Shown here piece by piece: positions 17,906 through 26,543 of a stretch of DNA of 64,000 bases. The notes below the pieces were generated by a model. That model saw only the letters and a program-made list of their open reading frames with translations, searched no databases and had not been told where the DNA came from. The first letter of the stretch is position 1. Every line of letters begins with the position of its first letter. Source of the DNA: Mageeibacillus sp. (lineage in GTDB: Bacteria > Bacillota > Clostridia > Saccharofermentanales > Saccharofermentanaceae); contig JAKVLB010000005.1 of assembly GCA_022484595.1 (NCBI GenBank), positions 116,821 to 180,820 of the forward strand. The letters are read 5' to 3'. The position numbers and the translations under genes were made by a program.

Positions 17906-19855
17906 ATGATGAGAAGAACGATTACAAAAATATCGGCGCTGGCATTAGTGCTTGTGATGTCGGTATCGCTGATTGCGGTAAATGTATTTGCGGCTCCGTC
18001 AGGTGCCGGCTCTTCCAACTGCTGGGGCAGCGGCGGACAGATCACAATCTCTCTGTCGGGATGCGACGGCTACGGGACAATTACGGTTGTGGCTGATTTT
18101 TCCGGTACGGTTGATTCGGCTTCGGGCTGGGGATTTGATTCATATGAGGTTGACGGCGGCACGGTTACCGCCATAGTCAGCGCCTCCGGAAACAACAGCT
18201 GGGCCTTTAACGGCTCGGTCGGAATACAGGTTACAGGTACCGGCATCACTTCGGCGAGCGTTACTTCTGTTACTGGAGAAGGCGAGAGTACTGCTTCTGT
18301 TCAGACAACATCACAGACGAGTTCTTCTGCGGCAGCCGGGGATGACACAGAGACAACTCAGACGGAAGCTCCGGCAGCCCGGGGCGTTGAAGGCGACGAC
18401 TGGCTCACTACCGATGGCTCGAAAATAGTGGATATGAACGGAAATGAAGTGTGGCTGACCGGCGTTAACTGGTTCGGGTACAACACCGGAACGAATCTTT
18501 TCGACGGCGTGTGGAACTGCAACCTCAATGAGTCGCTCAAGGGAATAGCGGATCACGGCTTCAATCTCATAAGAATACCGATGTCGGCGGAACTTCTGCT
18601 TCAGTGGGAGGCCGGCGAATACCCTCAGGCAAACTATAATCAAGCATATAATGAGGAATTGAACTCGATGAATTCGCTTGAGATTTTCGACTACGTCTTG
18701 AGCCTGTGCGAGCAGTACGGAATGAAGGTAATGATTGACATTCACACAGTAAAGACCGACGCTTCCGGACACAATTACCCTTTGTGGTACAGAGACGACA
18801 TCACTGCCGAAGACTACATAGAATCGCTGAGATGGCTTGCGGAACGCTACGCCGATAATGATACGGTCGTCGCGTATGATCTGAAGAACGAGCCGCATGG
18901 AAAGGCTTCCGAAGAGCAGCACGCGATATGGAACGATTCCGATGACCCCGACAACTGGAAAGCTGTAGCTGAAGACGCAGGCAATGCGATATTGGATGAG
19001 AATCCGCACGCGCTCATTGTCGTGGAAGGTATTCAGATATATCCGACGGACATTGCTTCAAATAACTTCACTTCGACAAACGACGACGATTACTATAACA
19101 CCTGGTGGGGCGCGAACCTGATGGGCGTGCGTGATTATCCCGTAGATCTTGGTTCTGACGAACGCAACGCTCAGATAGTTTATTCTCCGCACGATTACGG
19201 CCCGCGTGTCTATGAGCAGCCATGGTTTGAAGGAGGGTTTACCTATGATTCCCTGTACGAAGATGCATGGTATGACTACTGGCTTTATATTGAGGAAGAG
19301 AATATCGCACCTGTTCTGATAGGCGAATGGGGCGGATTCATGGATGGCGACAACCTCACATGGATGACGTATCTGCGCCAGCTTATAGCGGAGAAGAAAC
19401 TCAGTTTTACTTTCTGGTGCTACAATGCGAATTCCGGAGATACAGGCGGGCTTGTTCTGGATGACTTCAAGACATGGGACGAAGAGAAGTATGACTTCGT
19501 CAAGACTGTGCTCTGGCAGACGGACGACGGCAGGTTTGTCGGCCTCGACCACGTTGTGCCGCTGGGTGCTAACGGAATCTGCCTGTCGGATTATACCGGT
19601 GACGCAGTTGCTCCGGTTCCGCTGACCGACACTGATGGAACGGATACGGCGTCATCAGACAGCGTTCCCTTTATGTCGGATTCTGCGGAAAATAAATCGC
19701 CTGCCGTCACTGAAGATACAGGAAGCTCACACATGCCGGAGGGCAGAGCGAGAGCTTTGTTTGTATACGGGTTACTTGGCGTAGTCGGAATAGCGGCAAT
19801 TGCCGTTATATCTGTCTACACTGCGAAAATAATCAAGAGACGAAAGAAGGAGTGA
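17906..19855 (+). CDS. Surface-anchored GH5 endoglucanase with N-terminal binding-like module
   Basis: A secreted cellulase-type enzyme of 649 residues. A signal peptide (to about residue 29) is followed by a beta-rich module (about 30-125) with the segment SASGWGFDS, a Thr/Ser/Gln linker, and a GH5 barrel from about 155 to 560. The acid/base Glu is in LKNEPHG (residue 329) and the nucleophile in IGEWGGF (residue 474). The fold matches GH5_1-type endo-1,4-glucanases. A second Ser/Thr/Asp-rich linker leads to a C-terminal membrane helix (LFVYGLLGVVGIAAIAVI) with a KRRKKE stop-transfer tail, so the enzyme should be displayed on the cell rather than released. Two adjacent ATGs are possible (17906 or 17909). 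The next gene follows almost without a gap. Confidence 0.9.
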   Translation: MMRRTITKISALALVLVMSVSLIAVNVFAAPSGAGSSNCWGSGGQITISLSGCDGYGTITVVADFSGTVDSASGWGFDSYEVDGGTVTAIVSASGNNSWAFNGSVGIQVTGTGITSASVTSVTGEGESTASVQTTSQTSSSAAAGDDTETTQTEAPAARGVEGDDWLTTDGSKIVDMNGNEVWLTGVNWFGYNTGTNLFDGVWNCNLNESLKGIADHGFNLIRIPMSAELLLQWEAGEYPQANYNQAYNEELNSMNSLEIFDYVLSLCEQYGMKVMIDIHTVKTDASGHNYPLWYRDDITAEDYIESLRWLAERYADNDTVVAYDLKNEPHGKASEEQHAIWNDSDDPDNWKAVAEDAGNAILDENPHALIVVEGIQIYPTDIASNNFTSTNDDDYYNTWWGANLMGVRDYPVDLGSDERNAQIVYSPHDYGPRVYEQPWFEGGFTYDSLYEDAWYDYWLYIEEENIAPVLIGEWGGFMDGDNLTWMTYLRQLIAEKKLSFTFWCYNANSGDTGGLVLDDFKTWDEEKYDFVKTVLWQTDDGRFVGLDHVVPLGANGICLSDYTGDAVAPVPLTDTDGTDTASSDSVPFMSDSAENKSPAVTEDTGSSHMPEGRARALFVYGLLGVVGIAAIAVISVYTAKIIKRRKKE

Positions 19856-19857
19856 CA

Positions 19858-20724
19858 ATGTTGCTTAAGATTAATTTCATTAATTATCTTTTTGACAACC
19901 TGGGCTTCGCCGGAGGAATGACTATCATAGGCGTCGCGGCGCTTCTTGTTGTGACGTGGCTTGTGCTCGCCATCCTGAAGAACAGGGACAAACAGTCAGA
20001 AATCAATACCGAGAGATGGATCAGGCAGAAGAAAGCGATGGAGGTAGTTGAGGAAGTGCAGAGACGTGAGCATTCCGCTTCATCGTCTTCCGGATTGTCC
20101 TCACCGGCAGCGGCGTCCCCTTTTGCTCCGGCCGGCAAATCTGTGAATTCGGGATCCGGTCAGATCAGAAGGCCTTCGCACAATCCTGACCCTAACCGGA
20201 AGCCTGAACGCGAGAATAATGCTGCTGAGTCCGTGGACGGCAAGCTTGTTGTCAACGGTTATCTCCAGAAATCAAACACTGCACCGATACGTCCCGTCTA
20301 TTCCAATACAGGCGACGCGCGACGCGAGCAAAAGAAAGAACTGGATTCTGATATTGTCGGAGAAGAAGCGGTTACGCCGGCACTGGTTATGGATTCTGCT
20401 GCGCCGTCGAAAATCAAACCTACAGAGCTGAAGCGTCCTGCTGCGCCGCAGGTGGGCGGTATTACAGCAGAAGCGGGCAGAGCTTATATCACGGGCGGAG
20501 TTGCCGAGAGTGAGACTGAACGCACAACGGAGTTCATGATGAAGCAGAGCGAGCATCCTGATATGTCCGGCAACGCTTTCACTGTCGAGACTGCGCCTAC
20601 TGCCACAAAACCGCTTCCGGGCTTCGCACCAAAACGTGAGCTCACTTCAAAGAGTCCTGTCAAAAGGCCCAAGTCCGCTTCGATTTCCCGGAATGCGAAA
20701 GAAACCGGGGATGACAGCAAATAA
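19858..20724 (+). CDS. Single-pass membrane protein with disordered Pro/Ser-rich cytoplasmic tail
   Basis: A 288-residue protein of no known family. One membrane helix (about residues 18-42, MTIIGVAALLVVTWLVLAIL) is followed by a charged stretch with an IRQKKAMEVVEEVQRRE helix, then about 220 residues of low-complexity Pro/Ser/Ala/Lys sequence. SPVKRPKSASISRN at residues 266-279 resembles a motif found twice in the membrane protein at 21060-23336. The gene is fused in transcription to the endoglucanase (AAGGAG overlaps that gene's stop). The ATG at 19858 is preferred to a GTG at 19852. A partner role in cell-surface enzyme organisation is inference. Confidence 0.65.
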   Translation: MLLKINFINYLFDNLGFAGGMTIIGVAALLVVTWLVLAILKNRDKQSEINTERWIRQKKAMEVVEEVQRREHSASSSSGLSSPAAASPFAPAGKSVNSGSGQIRRPSHNPDPNRKPERENNAAESVDGKLVVNGYLQKSNTAPIRPVYSNTGDARREQKKELDSDIVGEEAVTPALVMDSAAPSKIKPTELKRPAAPQVGGITAEAGRAYITGGVAESETERTTEFMMKQSEHPDMSGNAFTVETAPTATKPLPGFAPKRELTSKSPVKRPKSASISRNAKETGDDSK

Positions 20725-20748
20725 TTACAGTTTAGTTTTTAAGCATAT

Positions 20749-20785
20749 AACGCCGCGAAACCTACCGGTTTTGCGGCGTTATTGT
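20749..20785 (+). terminator. Rho-independent terminator
   Basis: AACGCCGC (20749-20756) pairs with GCGGCGTT (20773-20780), extended by inner AAACC/GGTTT pairing, then ATTGTTT. It closes the ddl-to-20724 gene run. The rest of the gap to 21060 holds only the promoter described separately. Confidence 0.8.
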
Positions 20786-20953
20786 TTGATTATCAAATTA
20801 TAACAAACGTCCAATAAATATGTTCAATCGCGGTTATTTTTGTATAAAAAGCACTAAAAATCCGTGCGACTTGAGCAACCGGTTATCTCCATACAACACA
20901 AGGCTTTCAGAGAAGAAATCGATTACTGTTGTGCTGATGAAAGCGGAAATTCC

Positions 20954-21005
20954 TTGAAAATCCAAAACCAAGCTAATATAATGAATTTGTTAACAAAATG
21001 TTAAC
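20954..21005 (+). promoter_or_regulatory. Promoter with GTTAAC inverted repeat for the gene at 21060
   Basis: TTGAAA (20954-20959) and TATAAT (20977-20982) are 17 bases apart. Two GTTAAC palindromes (20989-20994 and 21000-21005), separated by AAAAT, start at the expected transcription start and could be an operator. The regulator is not known. Confidence 0.5.
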
Positions 21006-21059
21006 TGGCATACAAGATATTTTTACAATTTAATCAATTGACGGAAGGCGGTCACTGAG

Positions 21060-23336
21060 ATGAGAAGCAATAAGTGGAGCAGGATTATTGCAGCTTGCGT
21101 TTGTGCTGTTATGGTGTTTGGTATTTTTGCCTGCACGGGCGGCAATGTTGTTAGGGCGGATGATTTGTTTCCGACGATAACATGGCCGGGCGGAAGTCAG
21201 GTATCATATATCCTCTGTAATTCTGAATATGCCACGGGGTATGATTCAGTCACAATTACCATCACTGTTTCAGGCGGGACAATTACCAGCGCTTCGGGCT
21301 GGGGAGTTGACAGCGTCACGCATACAGATACCACAGTAACGGCGACAGTGTTGAAGAATGGCAAAAGTCCGTGGGTGTATAAATCCGGCAGTCTCGGAGT
21401 TCAGTTTTACGGTGATTACACGAGCTTTACATACAGCGCGAGCGGCACCGCTTCGGCATCTGCCACAACGCAGACAACGACGTCTGCCACCACGCAGGCA
21501 ACGACACGCGCCACCACGCAGGCAACGACAGCTGCCGCAACACAGGCAACAACCCGGGCAACGCAGGCGACGACTCAGGAGCAGGTTCAGACTGCGACTC
21601 AGGCCACAGCCCAGACGGAAGCGCAGAATAACAGCGGCAACACCACCAACAATCAGGCTGCTGCGAATTCCGGCAATTCCGCGGATACTGACTCCGGAAG
21701 CGGAAATGCGGGAAATGGCGGTTCCGGCAGCAGCGGGAACGGCGCTCAGGCAGCGGCGGTAGTATCAGGGACATCCGCCACCACGAAATCAACCACACAT
21801 AGTACAACTTCAAAAGACGAAGATACAACGACTGAGGCTTCCACCGAGACTGAGAGTACTGTCGTAGCCGCAGAGCCCCATTCAAACAGCGACAGACTTC
21901 TTGTAGTAGGCGAAGTTGAAGACGGAGAGTCATATGATGAGACAAGTGTACTCGATGCTACGCACGCAGACGGTTCACATGTTGTCGTGGGGCTTGTAAG
22001 CGCCACAGGCGCAGAAGCAGGCAGGGGTTCAATAACGTCATGGCTTTGGCTGATTATTCTTATTCTGATCTGCGGAGCAGGATACTTCAGATACAGACAG
22101 CTCAGAAGCAAGGATATGAGGGGCTCTCAGCTGGTTATTAATTTTATTCCGGGAGTAGCCGGACTGTGCTACACGATAAAGAATATAGGTCCGAGCAATC
22201 ATACAATCGCGAGCGATGCTTCCGCTACACAGAACTTTAATACAGCGTCTGCCATGAAGGAACTGCGTCAGATGAAGGAAGCAAATGAGAAGGAAGAGCT
22301 TGCGGGCAGAGCTGCCGCGTCAACTGTAAAGCCTCAGACGCACGCACCAATAAAACGCCCGAAGGAACTGTCGGTAAATCATGCGGCCGCAGCGGCAGTA
22401 AAGTCAGCACCGGCATCGACACCGGTACCGGCGGCAGCAACTGTTGCGGCAACTGTGGCAAGGGCAACAGAAACAACTCAGGCAGCAGGAAAAGAAACAG
22501 CGGGATCCGCCGTGACGAGACCCTCTGTGGCAAGACCTGCATCAGCAGGTACTGCTGCTCAGCCGTCAGCGGCAAATTCCGCGGCTGCACAGGCCGCGAG
22601 AGAAAGAGCTGATGCGGCAAGGGAGCAGCAGGCTATGCGCAAGGCAATGCAGGACGCAGCAAGGGCGCAGAAAGAGAAGACGGAAGCTGAATCAAAATCT
22701 CAGGAAATCAGACAGCACGCGCCAATTAAGCGCCCGAAGGAACTGTCGGTTAACCGCAATGCCAATCCGGTGAACAGCAGCACGCAAGGGACAGCTCCGG
22801 CAATGACGCAGCCCGTTAACAACAATCAGTTATATTCAGGTGTATCGTCGGGTGCTCCGCGAACAATGTCAAATGCTGCTCAGCTGACCGGCGCTATGTC
22901 AGGCAGTTCAGCCACGGTTTCAGGAAGAGCACCGGTATGGTCTGCGCCGGGACGCAATGTCAATCCGTTCAAATCAACAGTGTCCGAACCTGTTCAGGCT
23001 TCGGCAGAAGCTGCCGCTCCGGAGGCGAAGAGCTTCCGGGAGAAGGAAGAGCACCATAGCATTGCGGATCAGAAGACACATAAATCAGCTTTTTTCGGAA
23101 AGGTATCACAGACGAAGACGAGTGCGGCTACTGAGGATGTCGAGTCAGTCTACGGCGGAATTGTAAGACCTTCCGCGGTTGTTGACGACAGCCGCTTGAG
23201 TGAGGTAAAGCCTACCGCTCCTGCTATGGGCGCGGCACTGGAAGGCAGAAGGCCTGCGATTCTGAGTGATAAGAATGAGTGCGCGCCGACAGCGAGCGTG
23301 CCTCCTGCGGGATTTAAAAATCCGAACGGGCTCTGA
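21060..23336 (+). CDS. Surface membrane protein with endoglucanase-like N-module and cytoplasmic KRPK repeats
   Basis: A 758-residue protein. The N-terminal signal ends either in the lipobox-like GIFAC or in VRA-DD. It is followed by a beta-rich module (about 40-135) whose ITSASGWGVDS segment and spacing match the N-terminal module of the endoglucanase at 17906. A Thr/Gln/Ala-repeat linker (TTQATTRATTQATT) and Gly/Ser/Asn-rich spacer lead to one membrane helix (about 327-345, SWLWLIILILICGAGYF). The remaining 400 residues are Ala/Pro/Gln-rich, probably cytoplasmic and disordered, with HAPIKRPKELSVN occurring twice (428-440 and 553-565). It has no catalytic domain. A carbohydrate-sensing or adhesion role is inference from the shared module. 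Confidence 0.65.
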   Translation: MRSNKWSRIIAACVCAVMVFGIFACTGGNVVRADDLFPTITWPGGSQVSYILCNSEYATGYDSVTITITVSGGTITSASGWGVDSVTHTDTTVTATVLKNGKSPWVYKSGSLGVQFYGDYTSFTYSASGTASASATTQTTTSATTQATTRATTQATTAAATQATTRATQATTQEQVQTATQATAQTEAQNNSGNTTNNQAAANSGNSADTDSGSGNAGNGGSGSSGNGAQAAAVVSGTSATTKSTTHSTTSKDEDTTTEASTETESTVVAAEPHSNSDRLLVVGEVEDGESYDETSVLDATHADGSHVVVGLVSATGAEAGRGSITSWLWLIILILICGAGYFRYRQLRSKDMRGSQLVINFIPGVAGLCYTIKNIGPSNHTIASDASATQNFNTASAMKELRQMKEANEKEELAGRAAASTVKPQTHAPIKRPKELSVNHAAAAAVKSAPASTPVPAAATVAATVARATETTQAAGKETAGSAVTRPSVARPASAGTAAQPSAANSAAAQAARERADAAREQQAMRKAMQDAARAQKEKTEAESKSQEIRQHAPIKRPKELSVNRNANPVNSSTQGTAPAMTQPVNNNQLYSGVSSGAPRTMSNAAQLTGAMSGSSATVSGRAPVWSAPGRNVNPFKSTVSEPVQASAEAAAPEAKSFREKEEHHSIADQKTHKSAFFGKVSQTKTSAATEDVESVYGGIVRPSAVVDDSRLSEVKPTAPAMGAALEGRRPAILSDKNECAPTASVPPAGFKNPNGL

Positions 23337-23363
23337 AAAAATCAGTCATAATCCGGCCGGGTG

Positions 23364-23394
23364 ACTTCCTGCGATATCGCGGGAAGTTTTTTTA
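23364..23394 (+). terminator. Rho-independent terminator
   Basis: ACTTCCTGCGAT is followed by its near-perfect complement ATCGCGGGAAGT and then TTTTTTT. Confidence 0.85.
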
Positions 23395-23465
23395 TCTGTA
23401 AAAAAGTTGACGGAAACTCAAGATAAAGCAATAATTATTATAATAAGTAGAAAGCGGGTGTTTGC

Positions 23466-24263
23466 TTGAAGAGAATAGCGATAATTACCGGTGCGTCGTC
23501 AGGTATAGGTGAGGCGTTTCTGAGACTTCTGTCGGGTGGAGAGAAGTTTGACGGTATAGGTGATATAGACGAAATCTGGATAGTTGCACGCCGTATTGAT
23601 AAATTGACACAGATAAAGTCTGAACTTTCCGATGACAGAATCAGAACATTTGCGGCGGATGTGACAAAGCCGGAGGGCATGTCCGCTTTGGGAAGCGTTC
23701 TCGAGTACGAGAGACCTGTGGTAGGGCTCCTGATTAATTGCGCCGGTGTCGGGTTCAAGGGACGTGTCATAGATATGAGGAAGGATGTGACCGCCGACAC
23801 GTTGAATCTCAACTGCGTAGCGTTGGGCAATCTTACCGGGCTGTGCCTGCCGTTTATGAGGAGTAACGAGACGACAAGGATTATTAATATCGGATCGTCA
23901 GCAGGCTTTCTGCCGCAGCCGGGTTTTGCCGCGTATGCTGCGAGCAAAGCGTTCGTGATTTCTTATTCAAGGGCACTCGCGGAAGAACTCAGGTCTGAGA
24001 GAATAACAGTTACAACAATCTGCCCGGGACCCGTCAGAACAGATTTTCAGAGTAAGGCGACTGGCGGCAGGACAGCTGAATTTACCGGGCTTCGTAAATA
24101 TGTTTCGGCAGATGCGGGTAAGCTCGCAAGGGCGTCTCTCAAGGCGGCGGGAAAAGGCAGAAGAATGCTTGTGTATAAGTTCTCACAGAAGGCTCTGCAT
24201 CTGGCTTCCAGACTTCTGCCGGTGTCCGTGTTCATGTTTTTCGAGCGAAGAATGGCAGAATGA
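23466..24263 (+). CDS. Short-chain dehydrogenase/reductase family protein
   Basis: A 265-residue Rossmann-fold oxidoreductase with the classical SDR motifs: the nucleotide-binding TGASSGIG at residues 8-15, NCAG near 95, a catalytic Ser in NIGSSAG, and YAASK as the Tyr/Lys pair near residue 160. PGPVRTDF follows the active site. The C-terminal region (KALHLASRLLPVSVFMFFERR) is hydrophobic and may associate with membrane, as in SDRs of the DltE/YqjQ type. The substrate is unknown. The TTG start follows AAGCGGGTG. It lies 51 bases before the esterase gene, which has its own -10 element. Confidence 0.88.
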   Translation: MKRIAIITGASSGIGEAFLRLLSGGEKFDGIGDIDEIWIVARRIDKLTQIKSELSDDRIRTFAADVTKPEGMSALGSVLEYERPVVGLLINCAGVGFKGRVIDMRKDVTADTLNLNCVALGNLTGLCLPFMRSNETTRIINIGSSAGFLPQPGFAAYAASKAFVISYSRALAEELRSERITVTTICPGPVRTDFQSKATGGRTAEFTGLRKYVSADAGKLARASLKAAGKGRRMLVYKFSQKALHLASRLLPVSVFMFFERRMAE

Positions 24264-24302
24264 CGGTAACCGAAAATTAATGATATTAGTGAAAGCATAG
24301 GT

Positions 24303-24314
24303 TATAATTAGCGC
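24303..24314 (+). promoter_or_regulatory. -10 element directly before the esterase ATG
   Basis: TATAAT (24303-24308) ends 6 bases before the ATG at 24315, and no ribosome site is present. The spacing puts the transcript start at the start codon, as proposed for cca and the guanine deaminase gene. Confidence 0.45.
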
Positions 24315-25892
24315 ATGGCAATCAGACTAAATGGAATTTTCAAAGATAATATGGTGTTTCAGTGGGGCGCAGAGCTTCGCGCGTTCGGATATTGTGACAG
24401 GATTTGCACGATAAGGTGCGAGCTTATTTTGAACGACGCCGTCGTTTTGTCGGGCGTGGCAGGAACGGAAGAGGACGGAAGTTTTCTGGTGTGCGTTCCG
24501 CCGACGGAAGAACCGGGCGGTCCGTACGAGATACGTGTCAGTGAGAACGATGTTGAGACAGTGAGACTTACAGGTGTTTACGGCGGTGAGGTCTGGCTTG
24601 CGGCAGGACAGAGCAATATGGAATATCCGCTGGGCAGAAGTGAATTTGCCAGATACGTGATTCCGCAGATAGGTAATTCCGAGATAATGTTCTATGAGGT
24701 TCCGCGCGCAGGGTTTCTTGATGAAGAGCAGGCAAAAGCCGAAGAAGAATCGCAATGGGTAAGTATATCGAGCGAGACGGCAGCGTCGATGAGCGCGGTT
24801 GCTTTTTATTTTGCGCGCGCCCTGGAGAACAGGATTGATGCTAAGATTGGCATCATCGGATGCTATGTCGGCGGTTCGGCGATTGATTGCTGGCAGAGCG
24901 TTGACAGTCTTCTTGAGAGCAGGGAGGGCAATTCCTACATAAAGAGTTTTGATACTCAGGCTGCCATGCTGACGCCGGAAGAGTTTGACCGGGAACAGGA
25001 AGACTATGACAAACGCAACGAAGAATACGGCAGGAGGCTGGAAGCTCTGCTCGAGGAGAACCCATTCCTAACTTATAAGGAGACAGATTCTCAGCTCGGA
25101 CCCGGGCCATGGCCGCCGCCGGTAGGCGATAAGTCGATGAGGCGGCCGGGATCATTTTTTGAGTCAATGATACTCAGGGTCGCGCCATATACATTGCGCG
25201 GCGTGATTTACTATCAGGGCGAGACTGACGCCGACGGACATCAGAACGACTACGGCAGAGTCTTCAAGTCGCTGATTGAGGAGTGGAGATCGGTATTTTT
25301 CGATGATGAGCTCCCGTTCATTTTCTGTCAGCTGCCGATGTACATCTCCAAGGATCGTAAGTATATGGGTTATGATGATTACTCATGGCCTGTGCTCCGC
25401 GAACAGCAGCAGGTCGTTGCGATTGATATGCGCTGTGTATATATGGCGGTCATTGCCGATTGCGGCGAGTTCGACAATATTCATCCGGCTGACAAGAAGA
25501 CGCCGGGTGACAGGCTTGCATTGCTTGCCGAGAAATTTGTATACGGGTTCGAGAACATTGATGCGGTGTCGCCTTATATCATTGACGCGAGACGCGGCGA
25601 AGGAGTTGAGATAACCTTCGGGGGCGATTATATGCTGCTCAATATGTCTTCCGGATACAGTGCGGGAGAATCCGGGTTCGAGATAGCGGGAGATGACGGT
25701 GAGTTCCATCCTGCCGATGCCTCTGTCGACTTTGACGGCAAGACTGTTATACTGTCATGCCCCGCGGTAGAGTTTCCGGTGAAGGTCCGCTATGCGTATT
25801 TCTCGTACGGACCTACGCCGCTTCATGCACAGAACGGTCTGACAGTGACGCCGTTCCAGGTGAGAATTGACAAGGATTTAGGAGGCGTTTGA
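24315..25892 (+). CDS. Sialate O-acetylesterase-like SGNH hydrolase
   Basis: A 525-residue protein of the sialate O-acetylesterase family, which removes acetyl groups from sialic acids or from plant glycans. The SGNH block I is AAGQSNMEYPL with Ser100 as the likely nucleophile. GVIYYQGETDA is the following conserved block, and DNIHPADKKTPGDRLA carries the probable catalytic Asp/His. An N-terminal beta domain (about 1-85) and a C-terminal beta domain are present, as usual. There is no signal peptide, so it probably acts inside the cell on imported sugars. Its start is preceded by a TATAAT rather than a ribosome site. The CBS protein gene follows at once. Confidence 0.88.
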   Translation: MAIRLNGIFKDNMVFQWGAELRAFGYCDRICTIRCELILNDAVVLSGVAGTEEDGSFLVCVPPTEEPGGPYEIRVSENDVETVRLTGVYGGEVWLAAGQSNMEYPLGRSEFARYVIPQIGNSEIMFYEVPRAGFLDEEQAKAEEESQWVSISSETAASMSAVAFYFARALENRIDAKIGIIGCYVGGSAIDCWQSVDSLLESREGNSYIKSFDTQAAMLTPEEFDREQEDYDKRNEEYGRRLEALLEENPFLTYKETDSQLGPGPWPPPVGDKSMRRPGSFFESMILRVAPYTLRGVIYYQGETDADGHQNDYGRVFKSLIEEWRSVFFDDELPFIFCQLPMYISKDRKYMGYDDYSWPVLREQQQVVAIDMRCVYMAVIADCGEFDNIHPADKKTPGDRLALLAEKFVYGFENIDAVSPYIIDARRGEGVEITFGGDYMLLNMSSGYSAGESGFEIAGDDGEFHPADASVDFDGKTVILSCPAVEFPVKVRYAYFSYGPTPLHAQNGLTVTPFQVRIDKDLGGV

Positions 25893-25894
25893 CG

Positions 25895-26335
25895 ATGAAC
25901 ATAGCCTTTTTTATGAGACCTAAGCAGGAGACAACATATATTTCGCAGGATTTTACCGTGCGCCAGGCTCTCGAGAAGATGCATAACAGCCGTTTTACCG
26001 CTGTGCCGGTGTTAGATAAGGACGGACGCTATGTCGGAACAATCAGCGAAGGCGATCTGCTGTGGTTTATCGTAAGAGGCGAAGGCGGAGAACCGCACAC
26101 AATGGCGATTGAGAGCCTTGAGGACTTCAAGATAACCGATATGTATCCTCTTAACACCAACAATCCGCCGTGCCTGATAAGCTCCACCATTGAAGACCTG
26201 ATACTGCGGGCGTTAGAGACTAATTTTGTCCCGATAGTGGACGACCGGGATATGTATATCGGAATTGTCACCCGCAGGGCAATAATCAAACATTTTTACG
26301 ATAAGAGTATCGCGCCGCTTCCGGAAACAAACTGA
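25895..26335 (+). CDS. CBS-domain-pair protein
   Basis: A 146-residue protein made almost entirely of two CBS domains (VRQALEKMHNSRFTAVPVLDKDG and ILRALETNFVPIVDDRDMYIG). Such stand-alone pairs usually bind adenine nucleotides and regulate a partner. No partner enzyme is fused to it. The ATG at 25895 follows GGAGG with correct spacing; an upstream TTG at 25889 lies too close. It is co-transcribed with the esterase gene. Confidence 0.88.
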   Translation: MNIAFFMRPKQETTYISQDFTVRQALEKMHNSRFTAVPVLDKDGRYVGTISEGDLLWFIVRGEGGEPHTMAIESLEDFKITDMYPLNTNNPPCLISSTIEDLILRALETNFVPIVDDRDMYIGIVTRRAIIKHFYDKSIAPLPETN

Positions 26336-26392
26336 TTGAGAGTTTGTTGTCATACCGGACCCAGTGTGATATACTTCAAAAGTTATTTTTTT

Positions 26393-26468
26393 GCCCCTAT
26401 AGCTCAGTAGGTAGAGTGCATCCATGGTAAGGATGAGGTCGACGGTTCGAATCCGTCTGGGGGCTCCA
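26393..26468 (+). tRNA. tRNA-Thr (anticodon GGT)
   Basis: The 7-base-pair acceptor stem GCCCCTA/TGGGGGC, D arm, anticodon stem CATCC/GGATG around the loop ATGGTAA, the T arm with GTTCGAATC, and an encoded CCA end are all present. Confidence 0.96.
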
Positions 26469-26487
26469 ATTAACTTATAGATGATTG

Positions 26488-26512
26488 AAGGTGTCTCAAG
26501 GCACCTTTTTTT
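26488..26512 (+). terminator. Terminator after tRNA-Thr
   Basis: AAGGTG pairs with CACCTT around TCTCAAGG, and the stem runs into TTTTTTT. Confidence 0.75.
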
Positions 26513-26543
26513 ATTGCCTTCCGCGATATGCCATCCCGAACAT

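Noticed and set aside
21450..21600. Short direct repeats that could suggest a CRISPR array
   Set aside because: They are in-frame codon repeats for a Thr/Gln/Ala linker, without regular unique spacers or cas genes.
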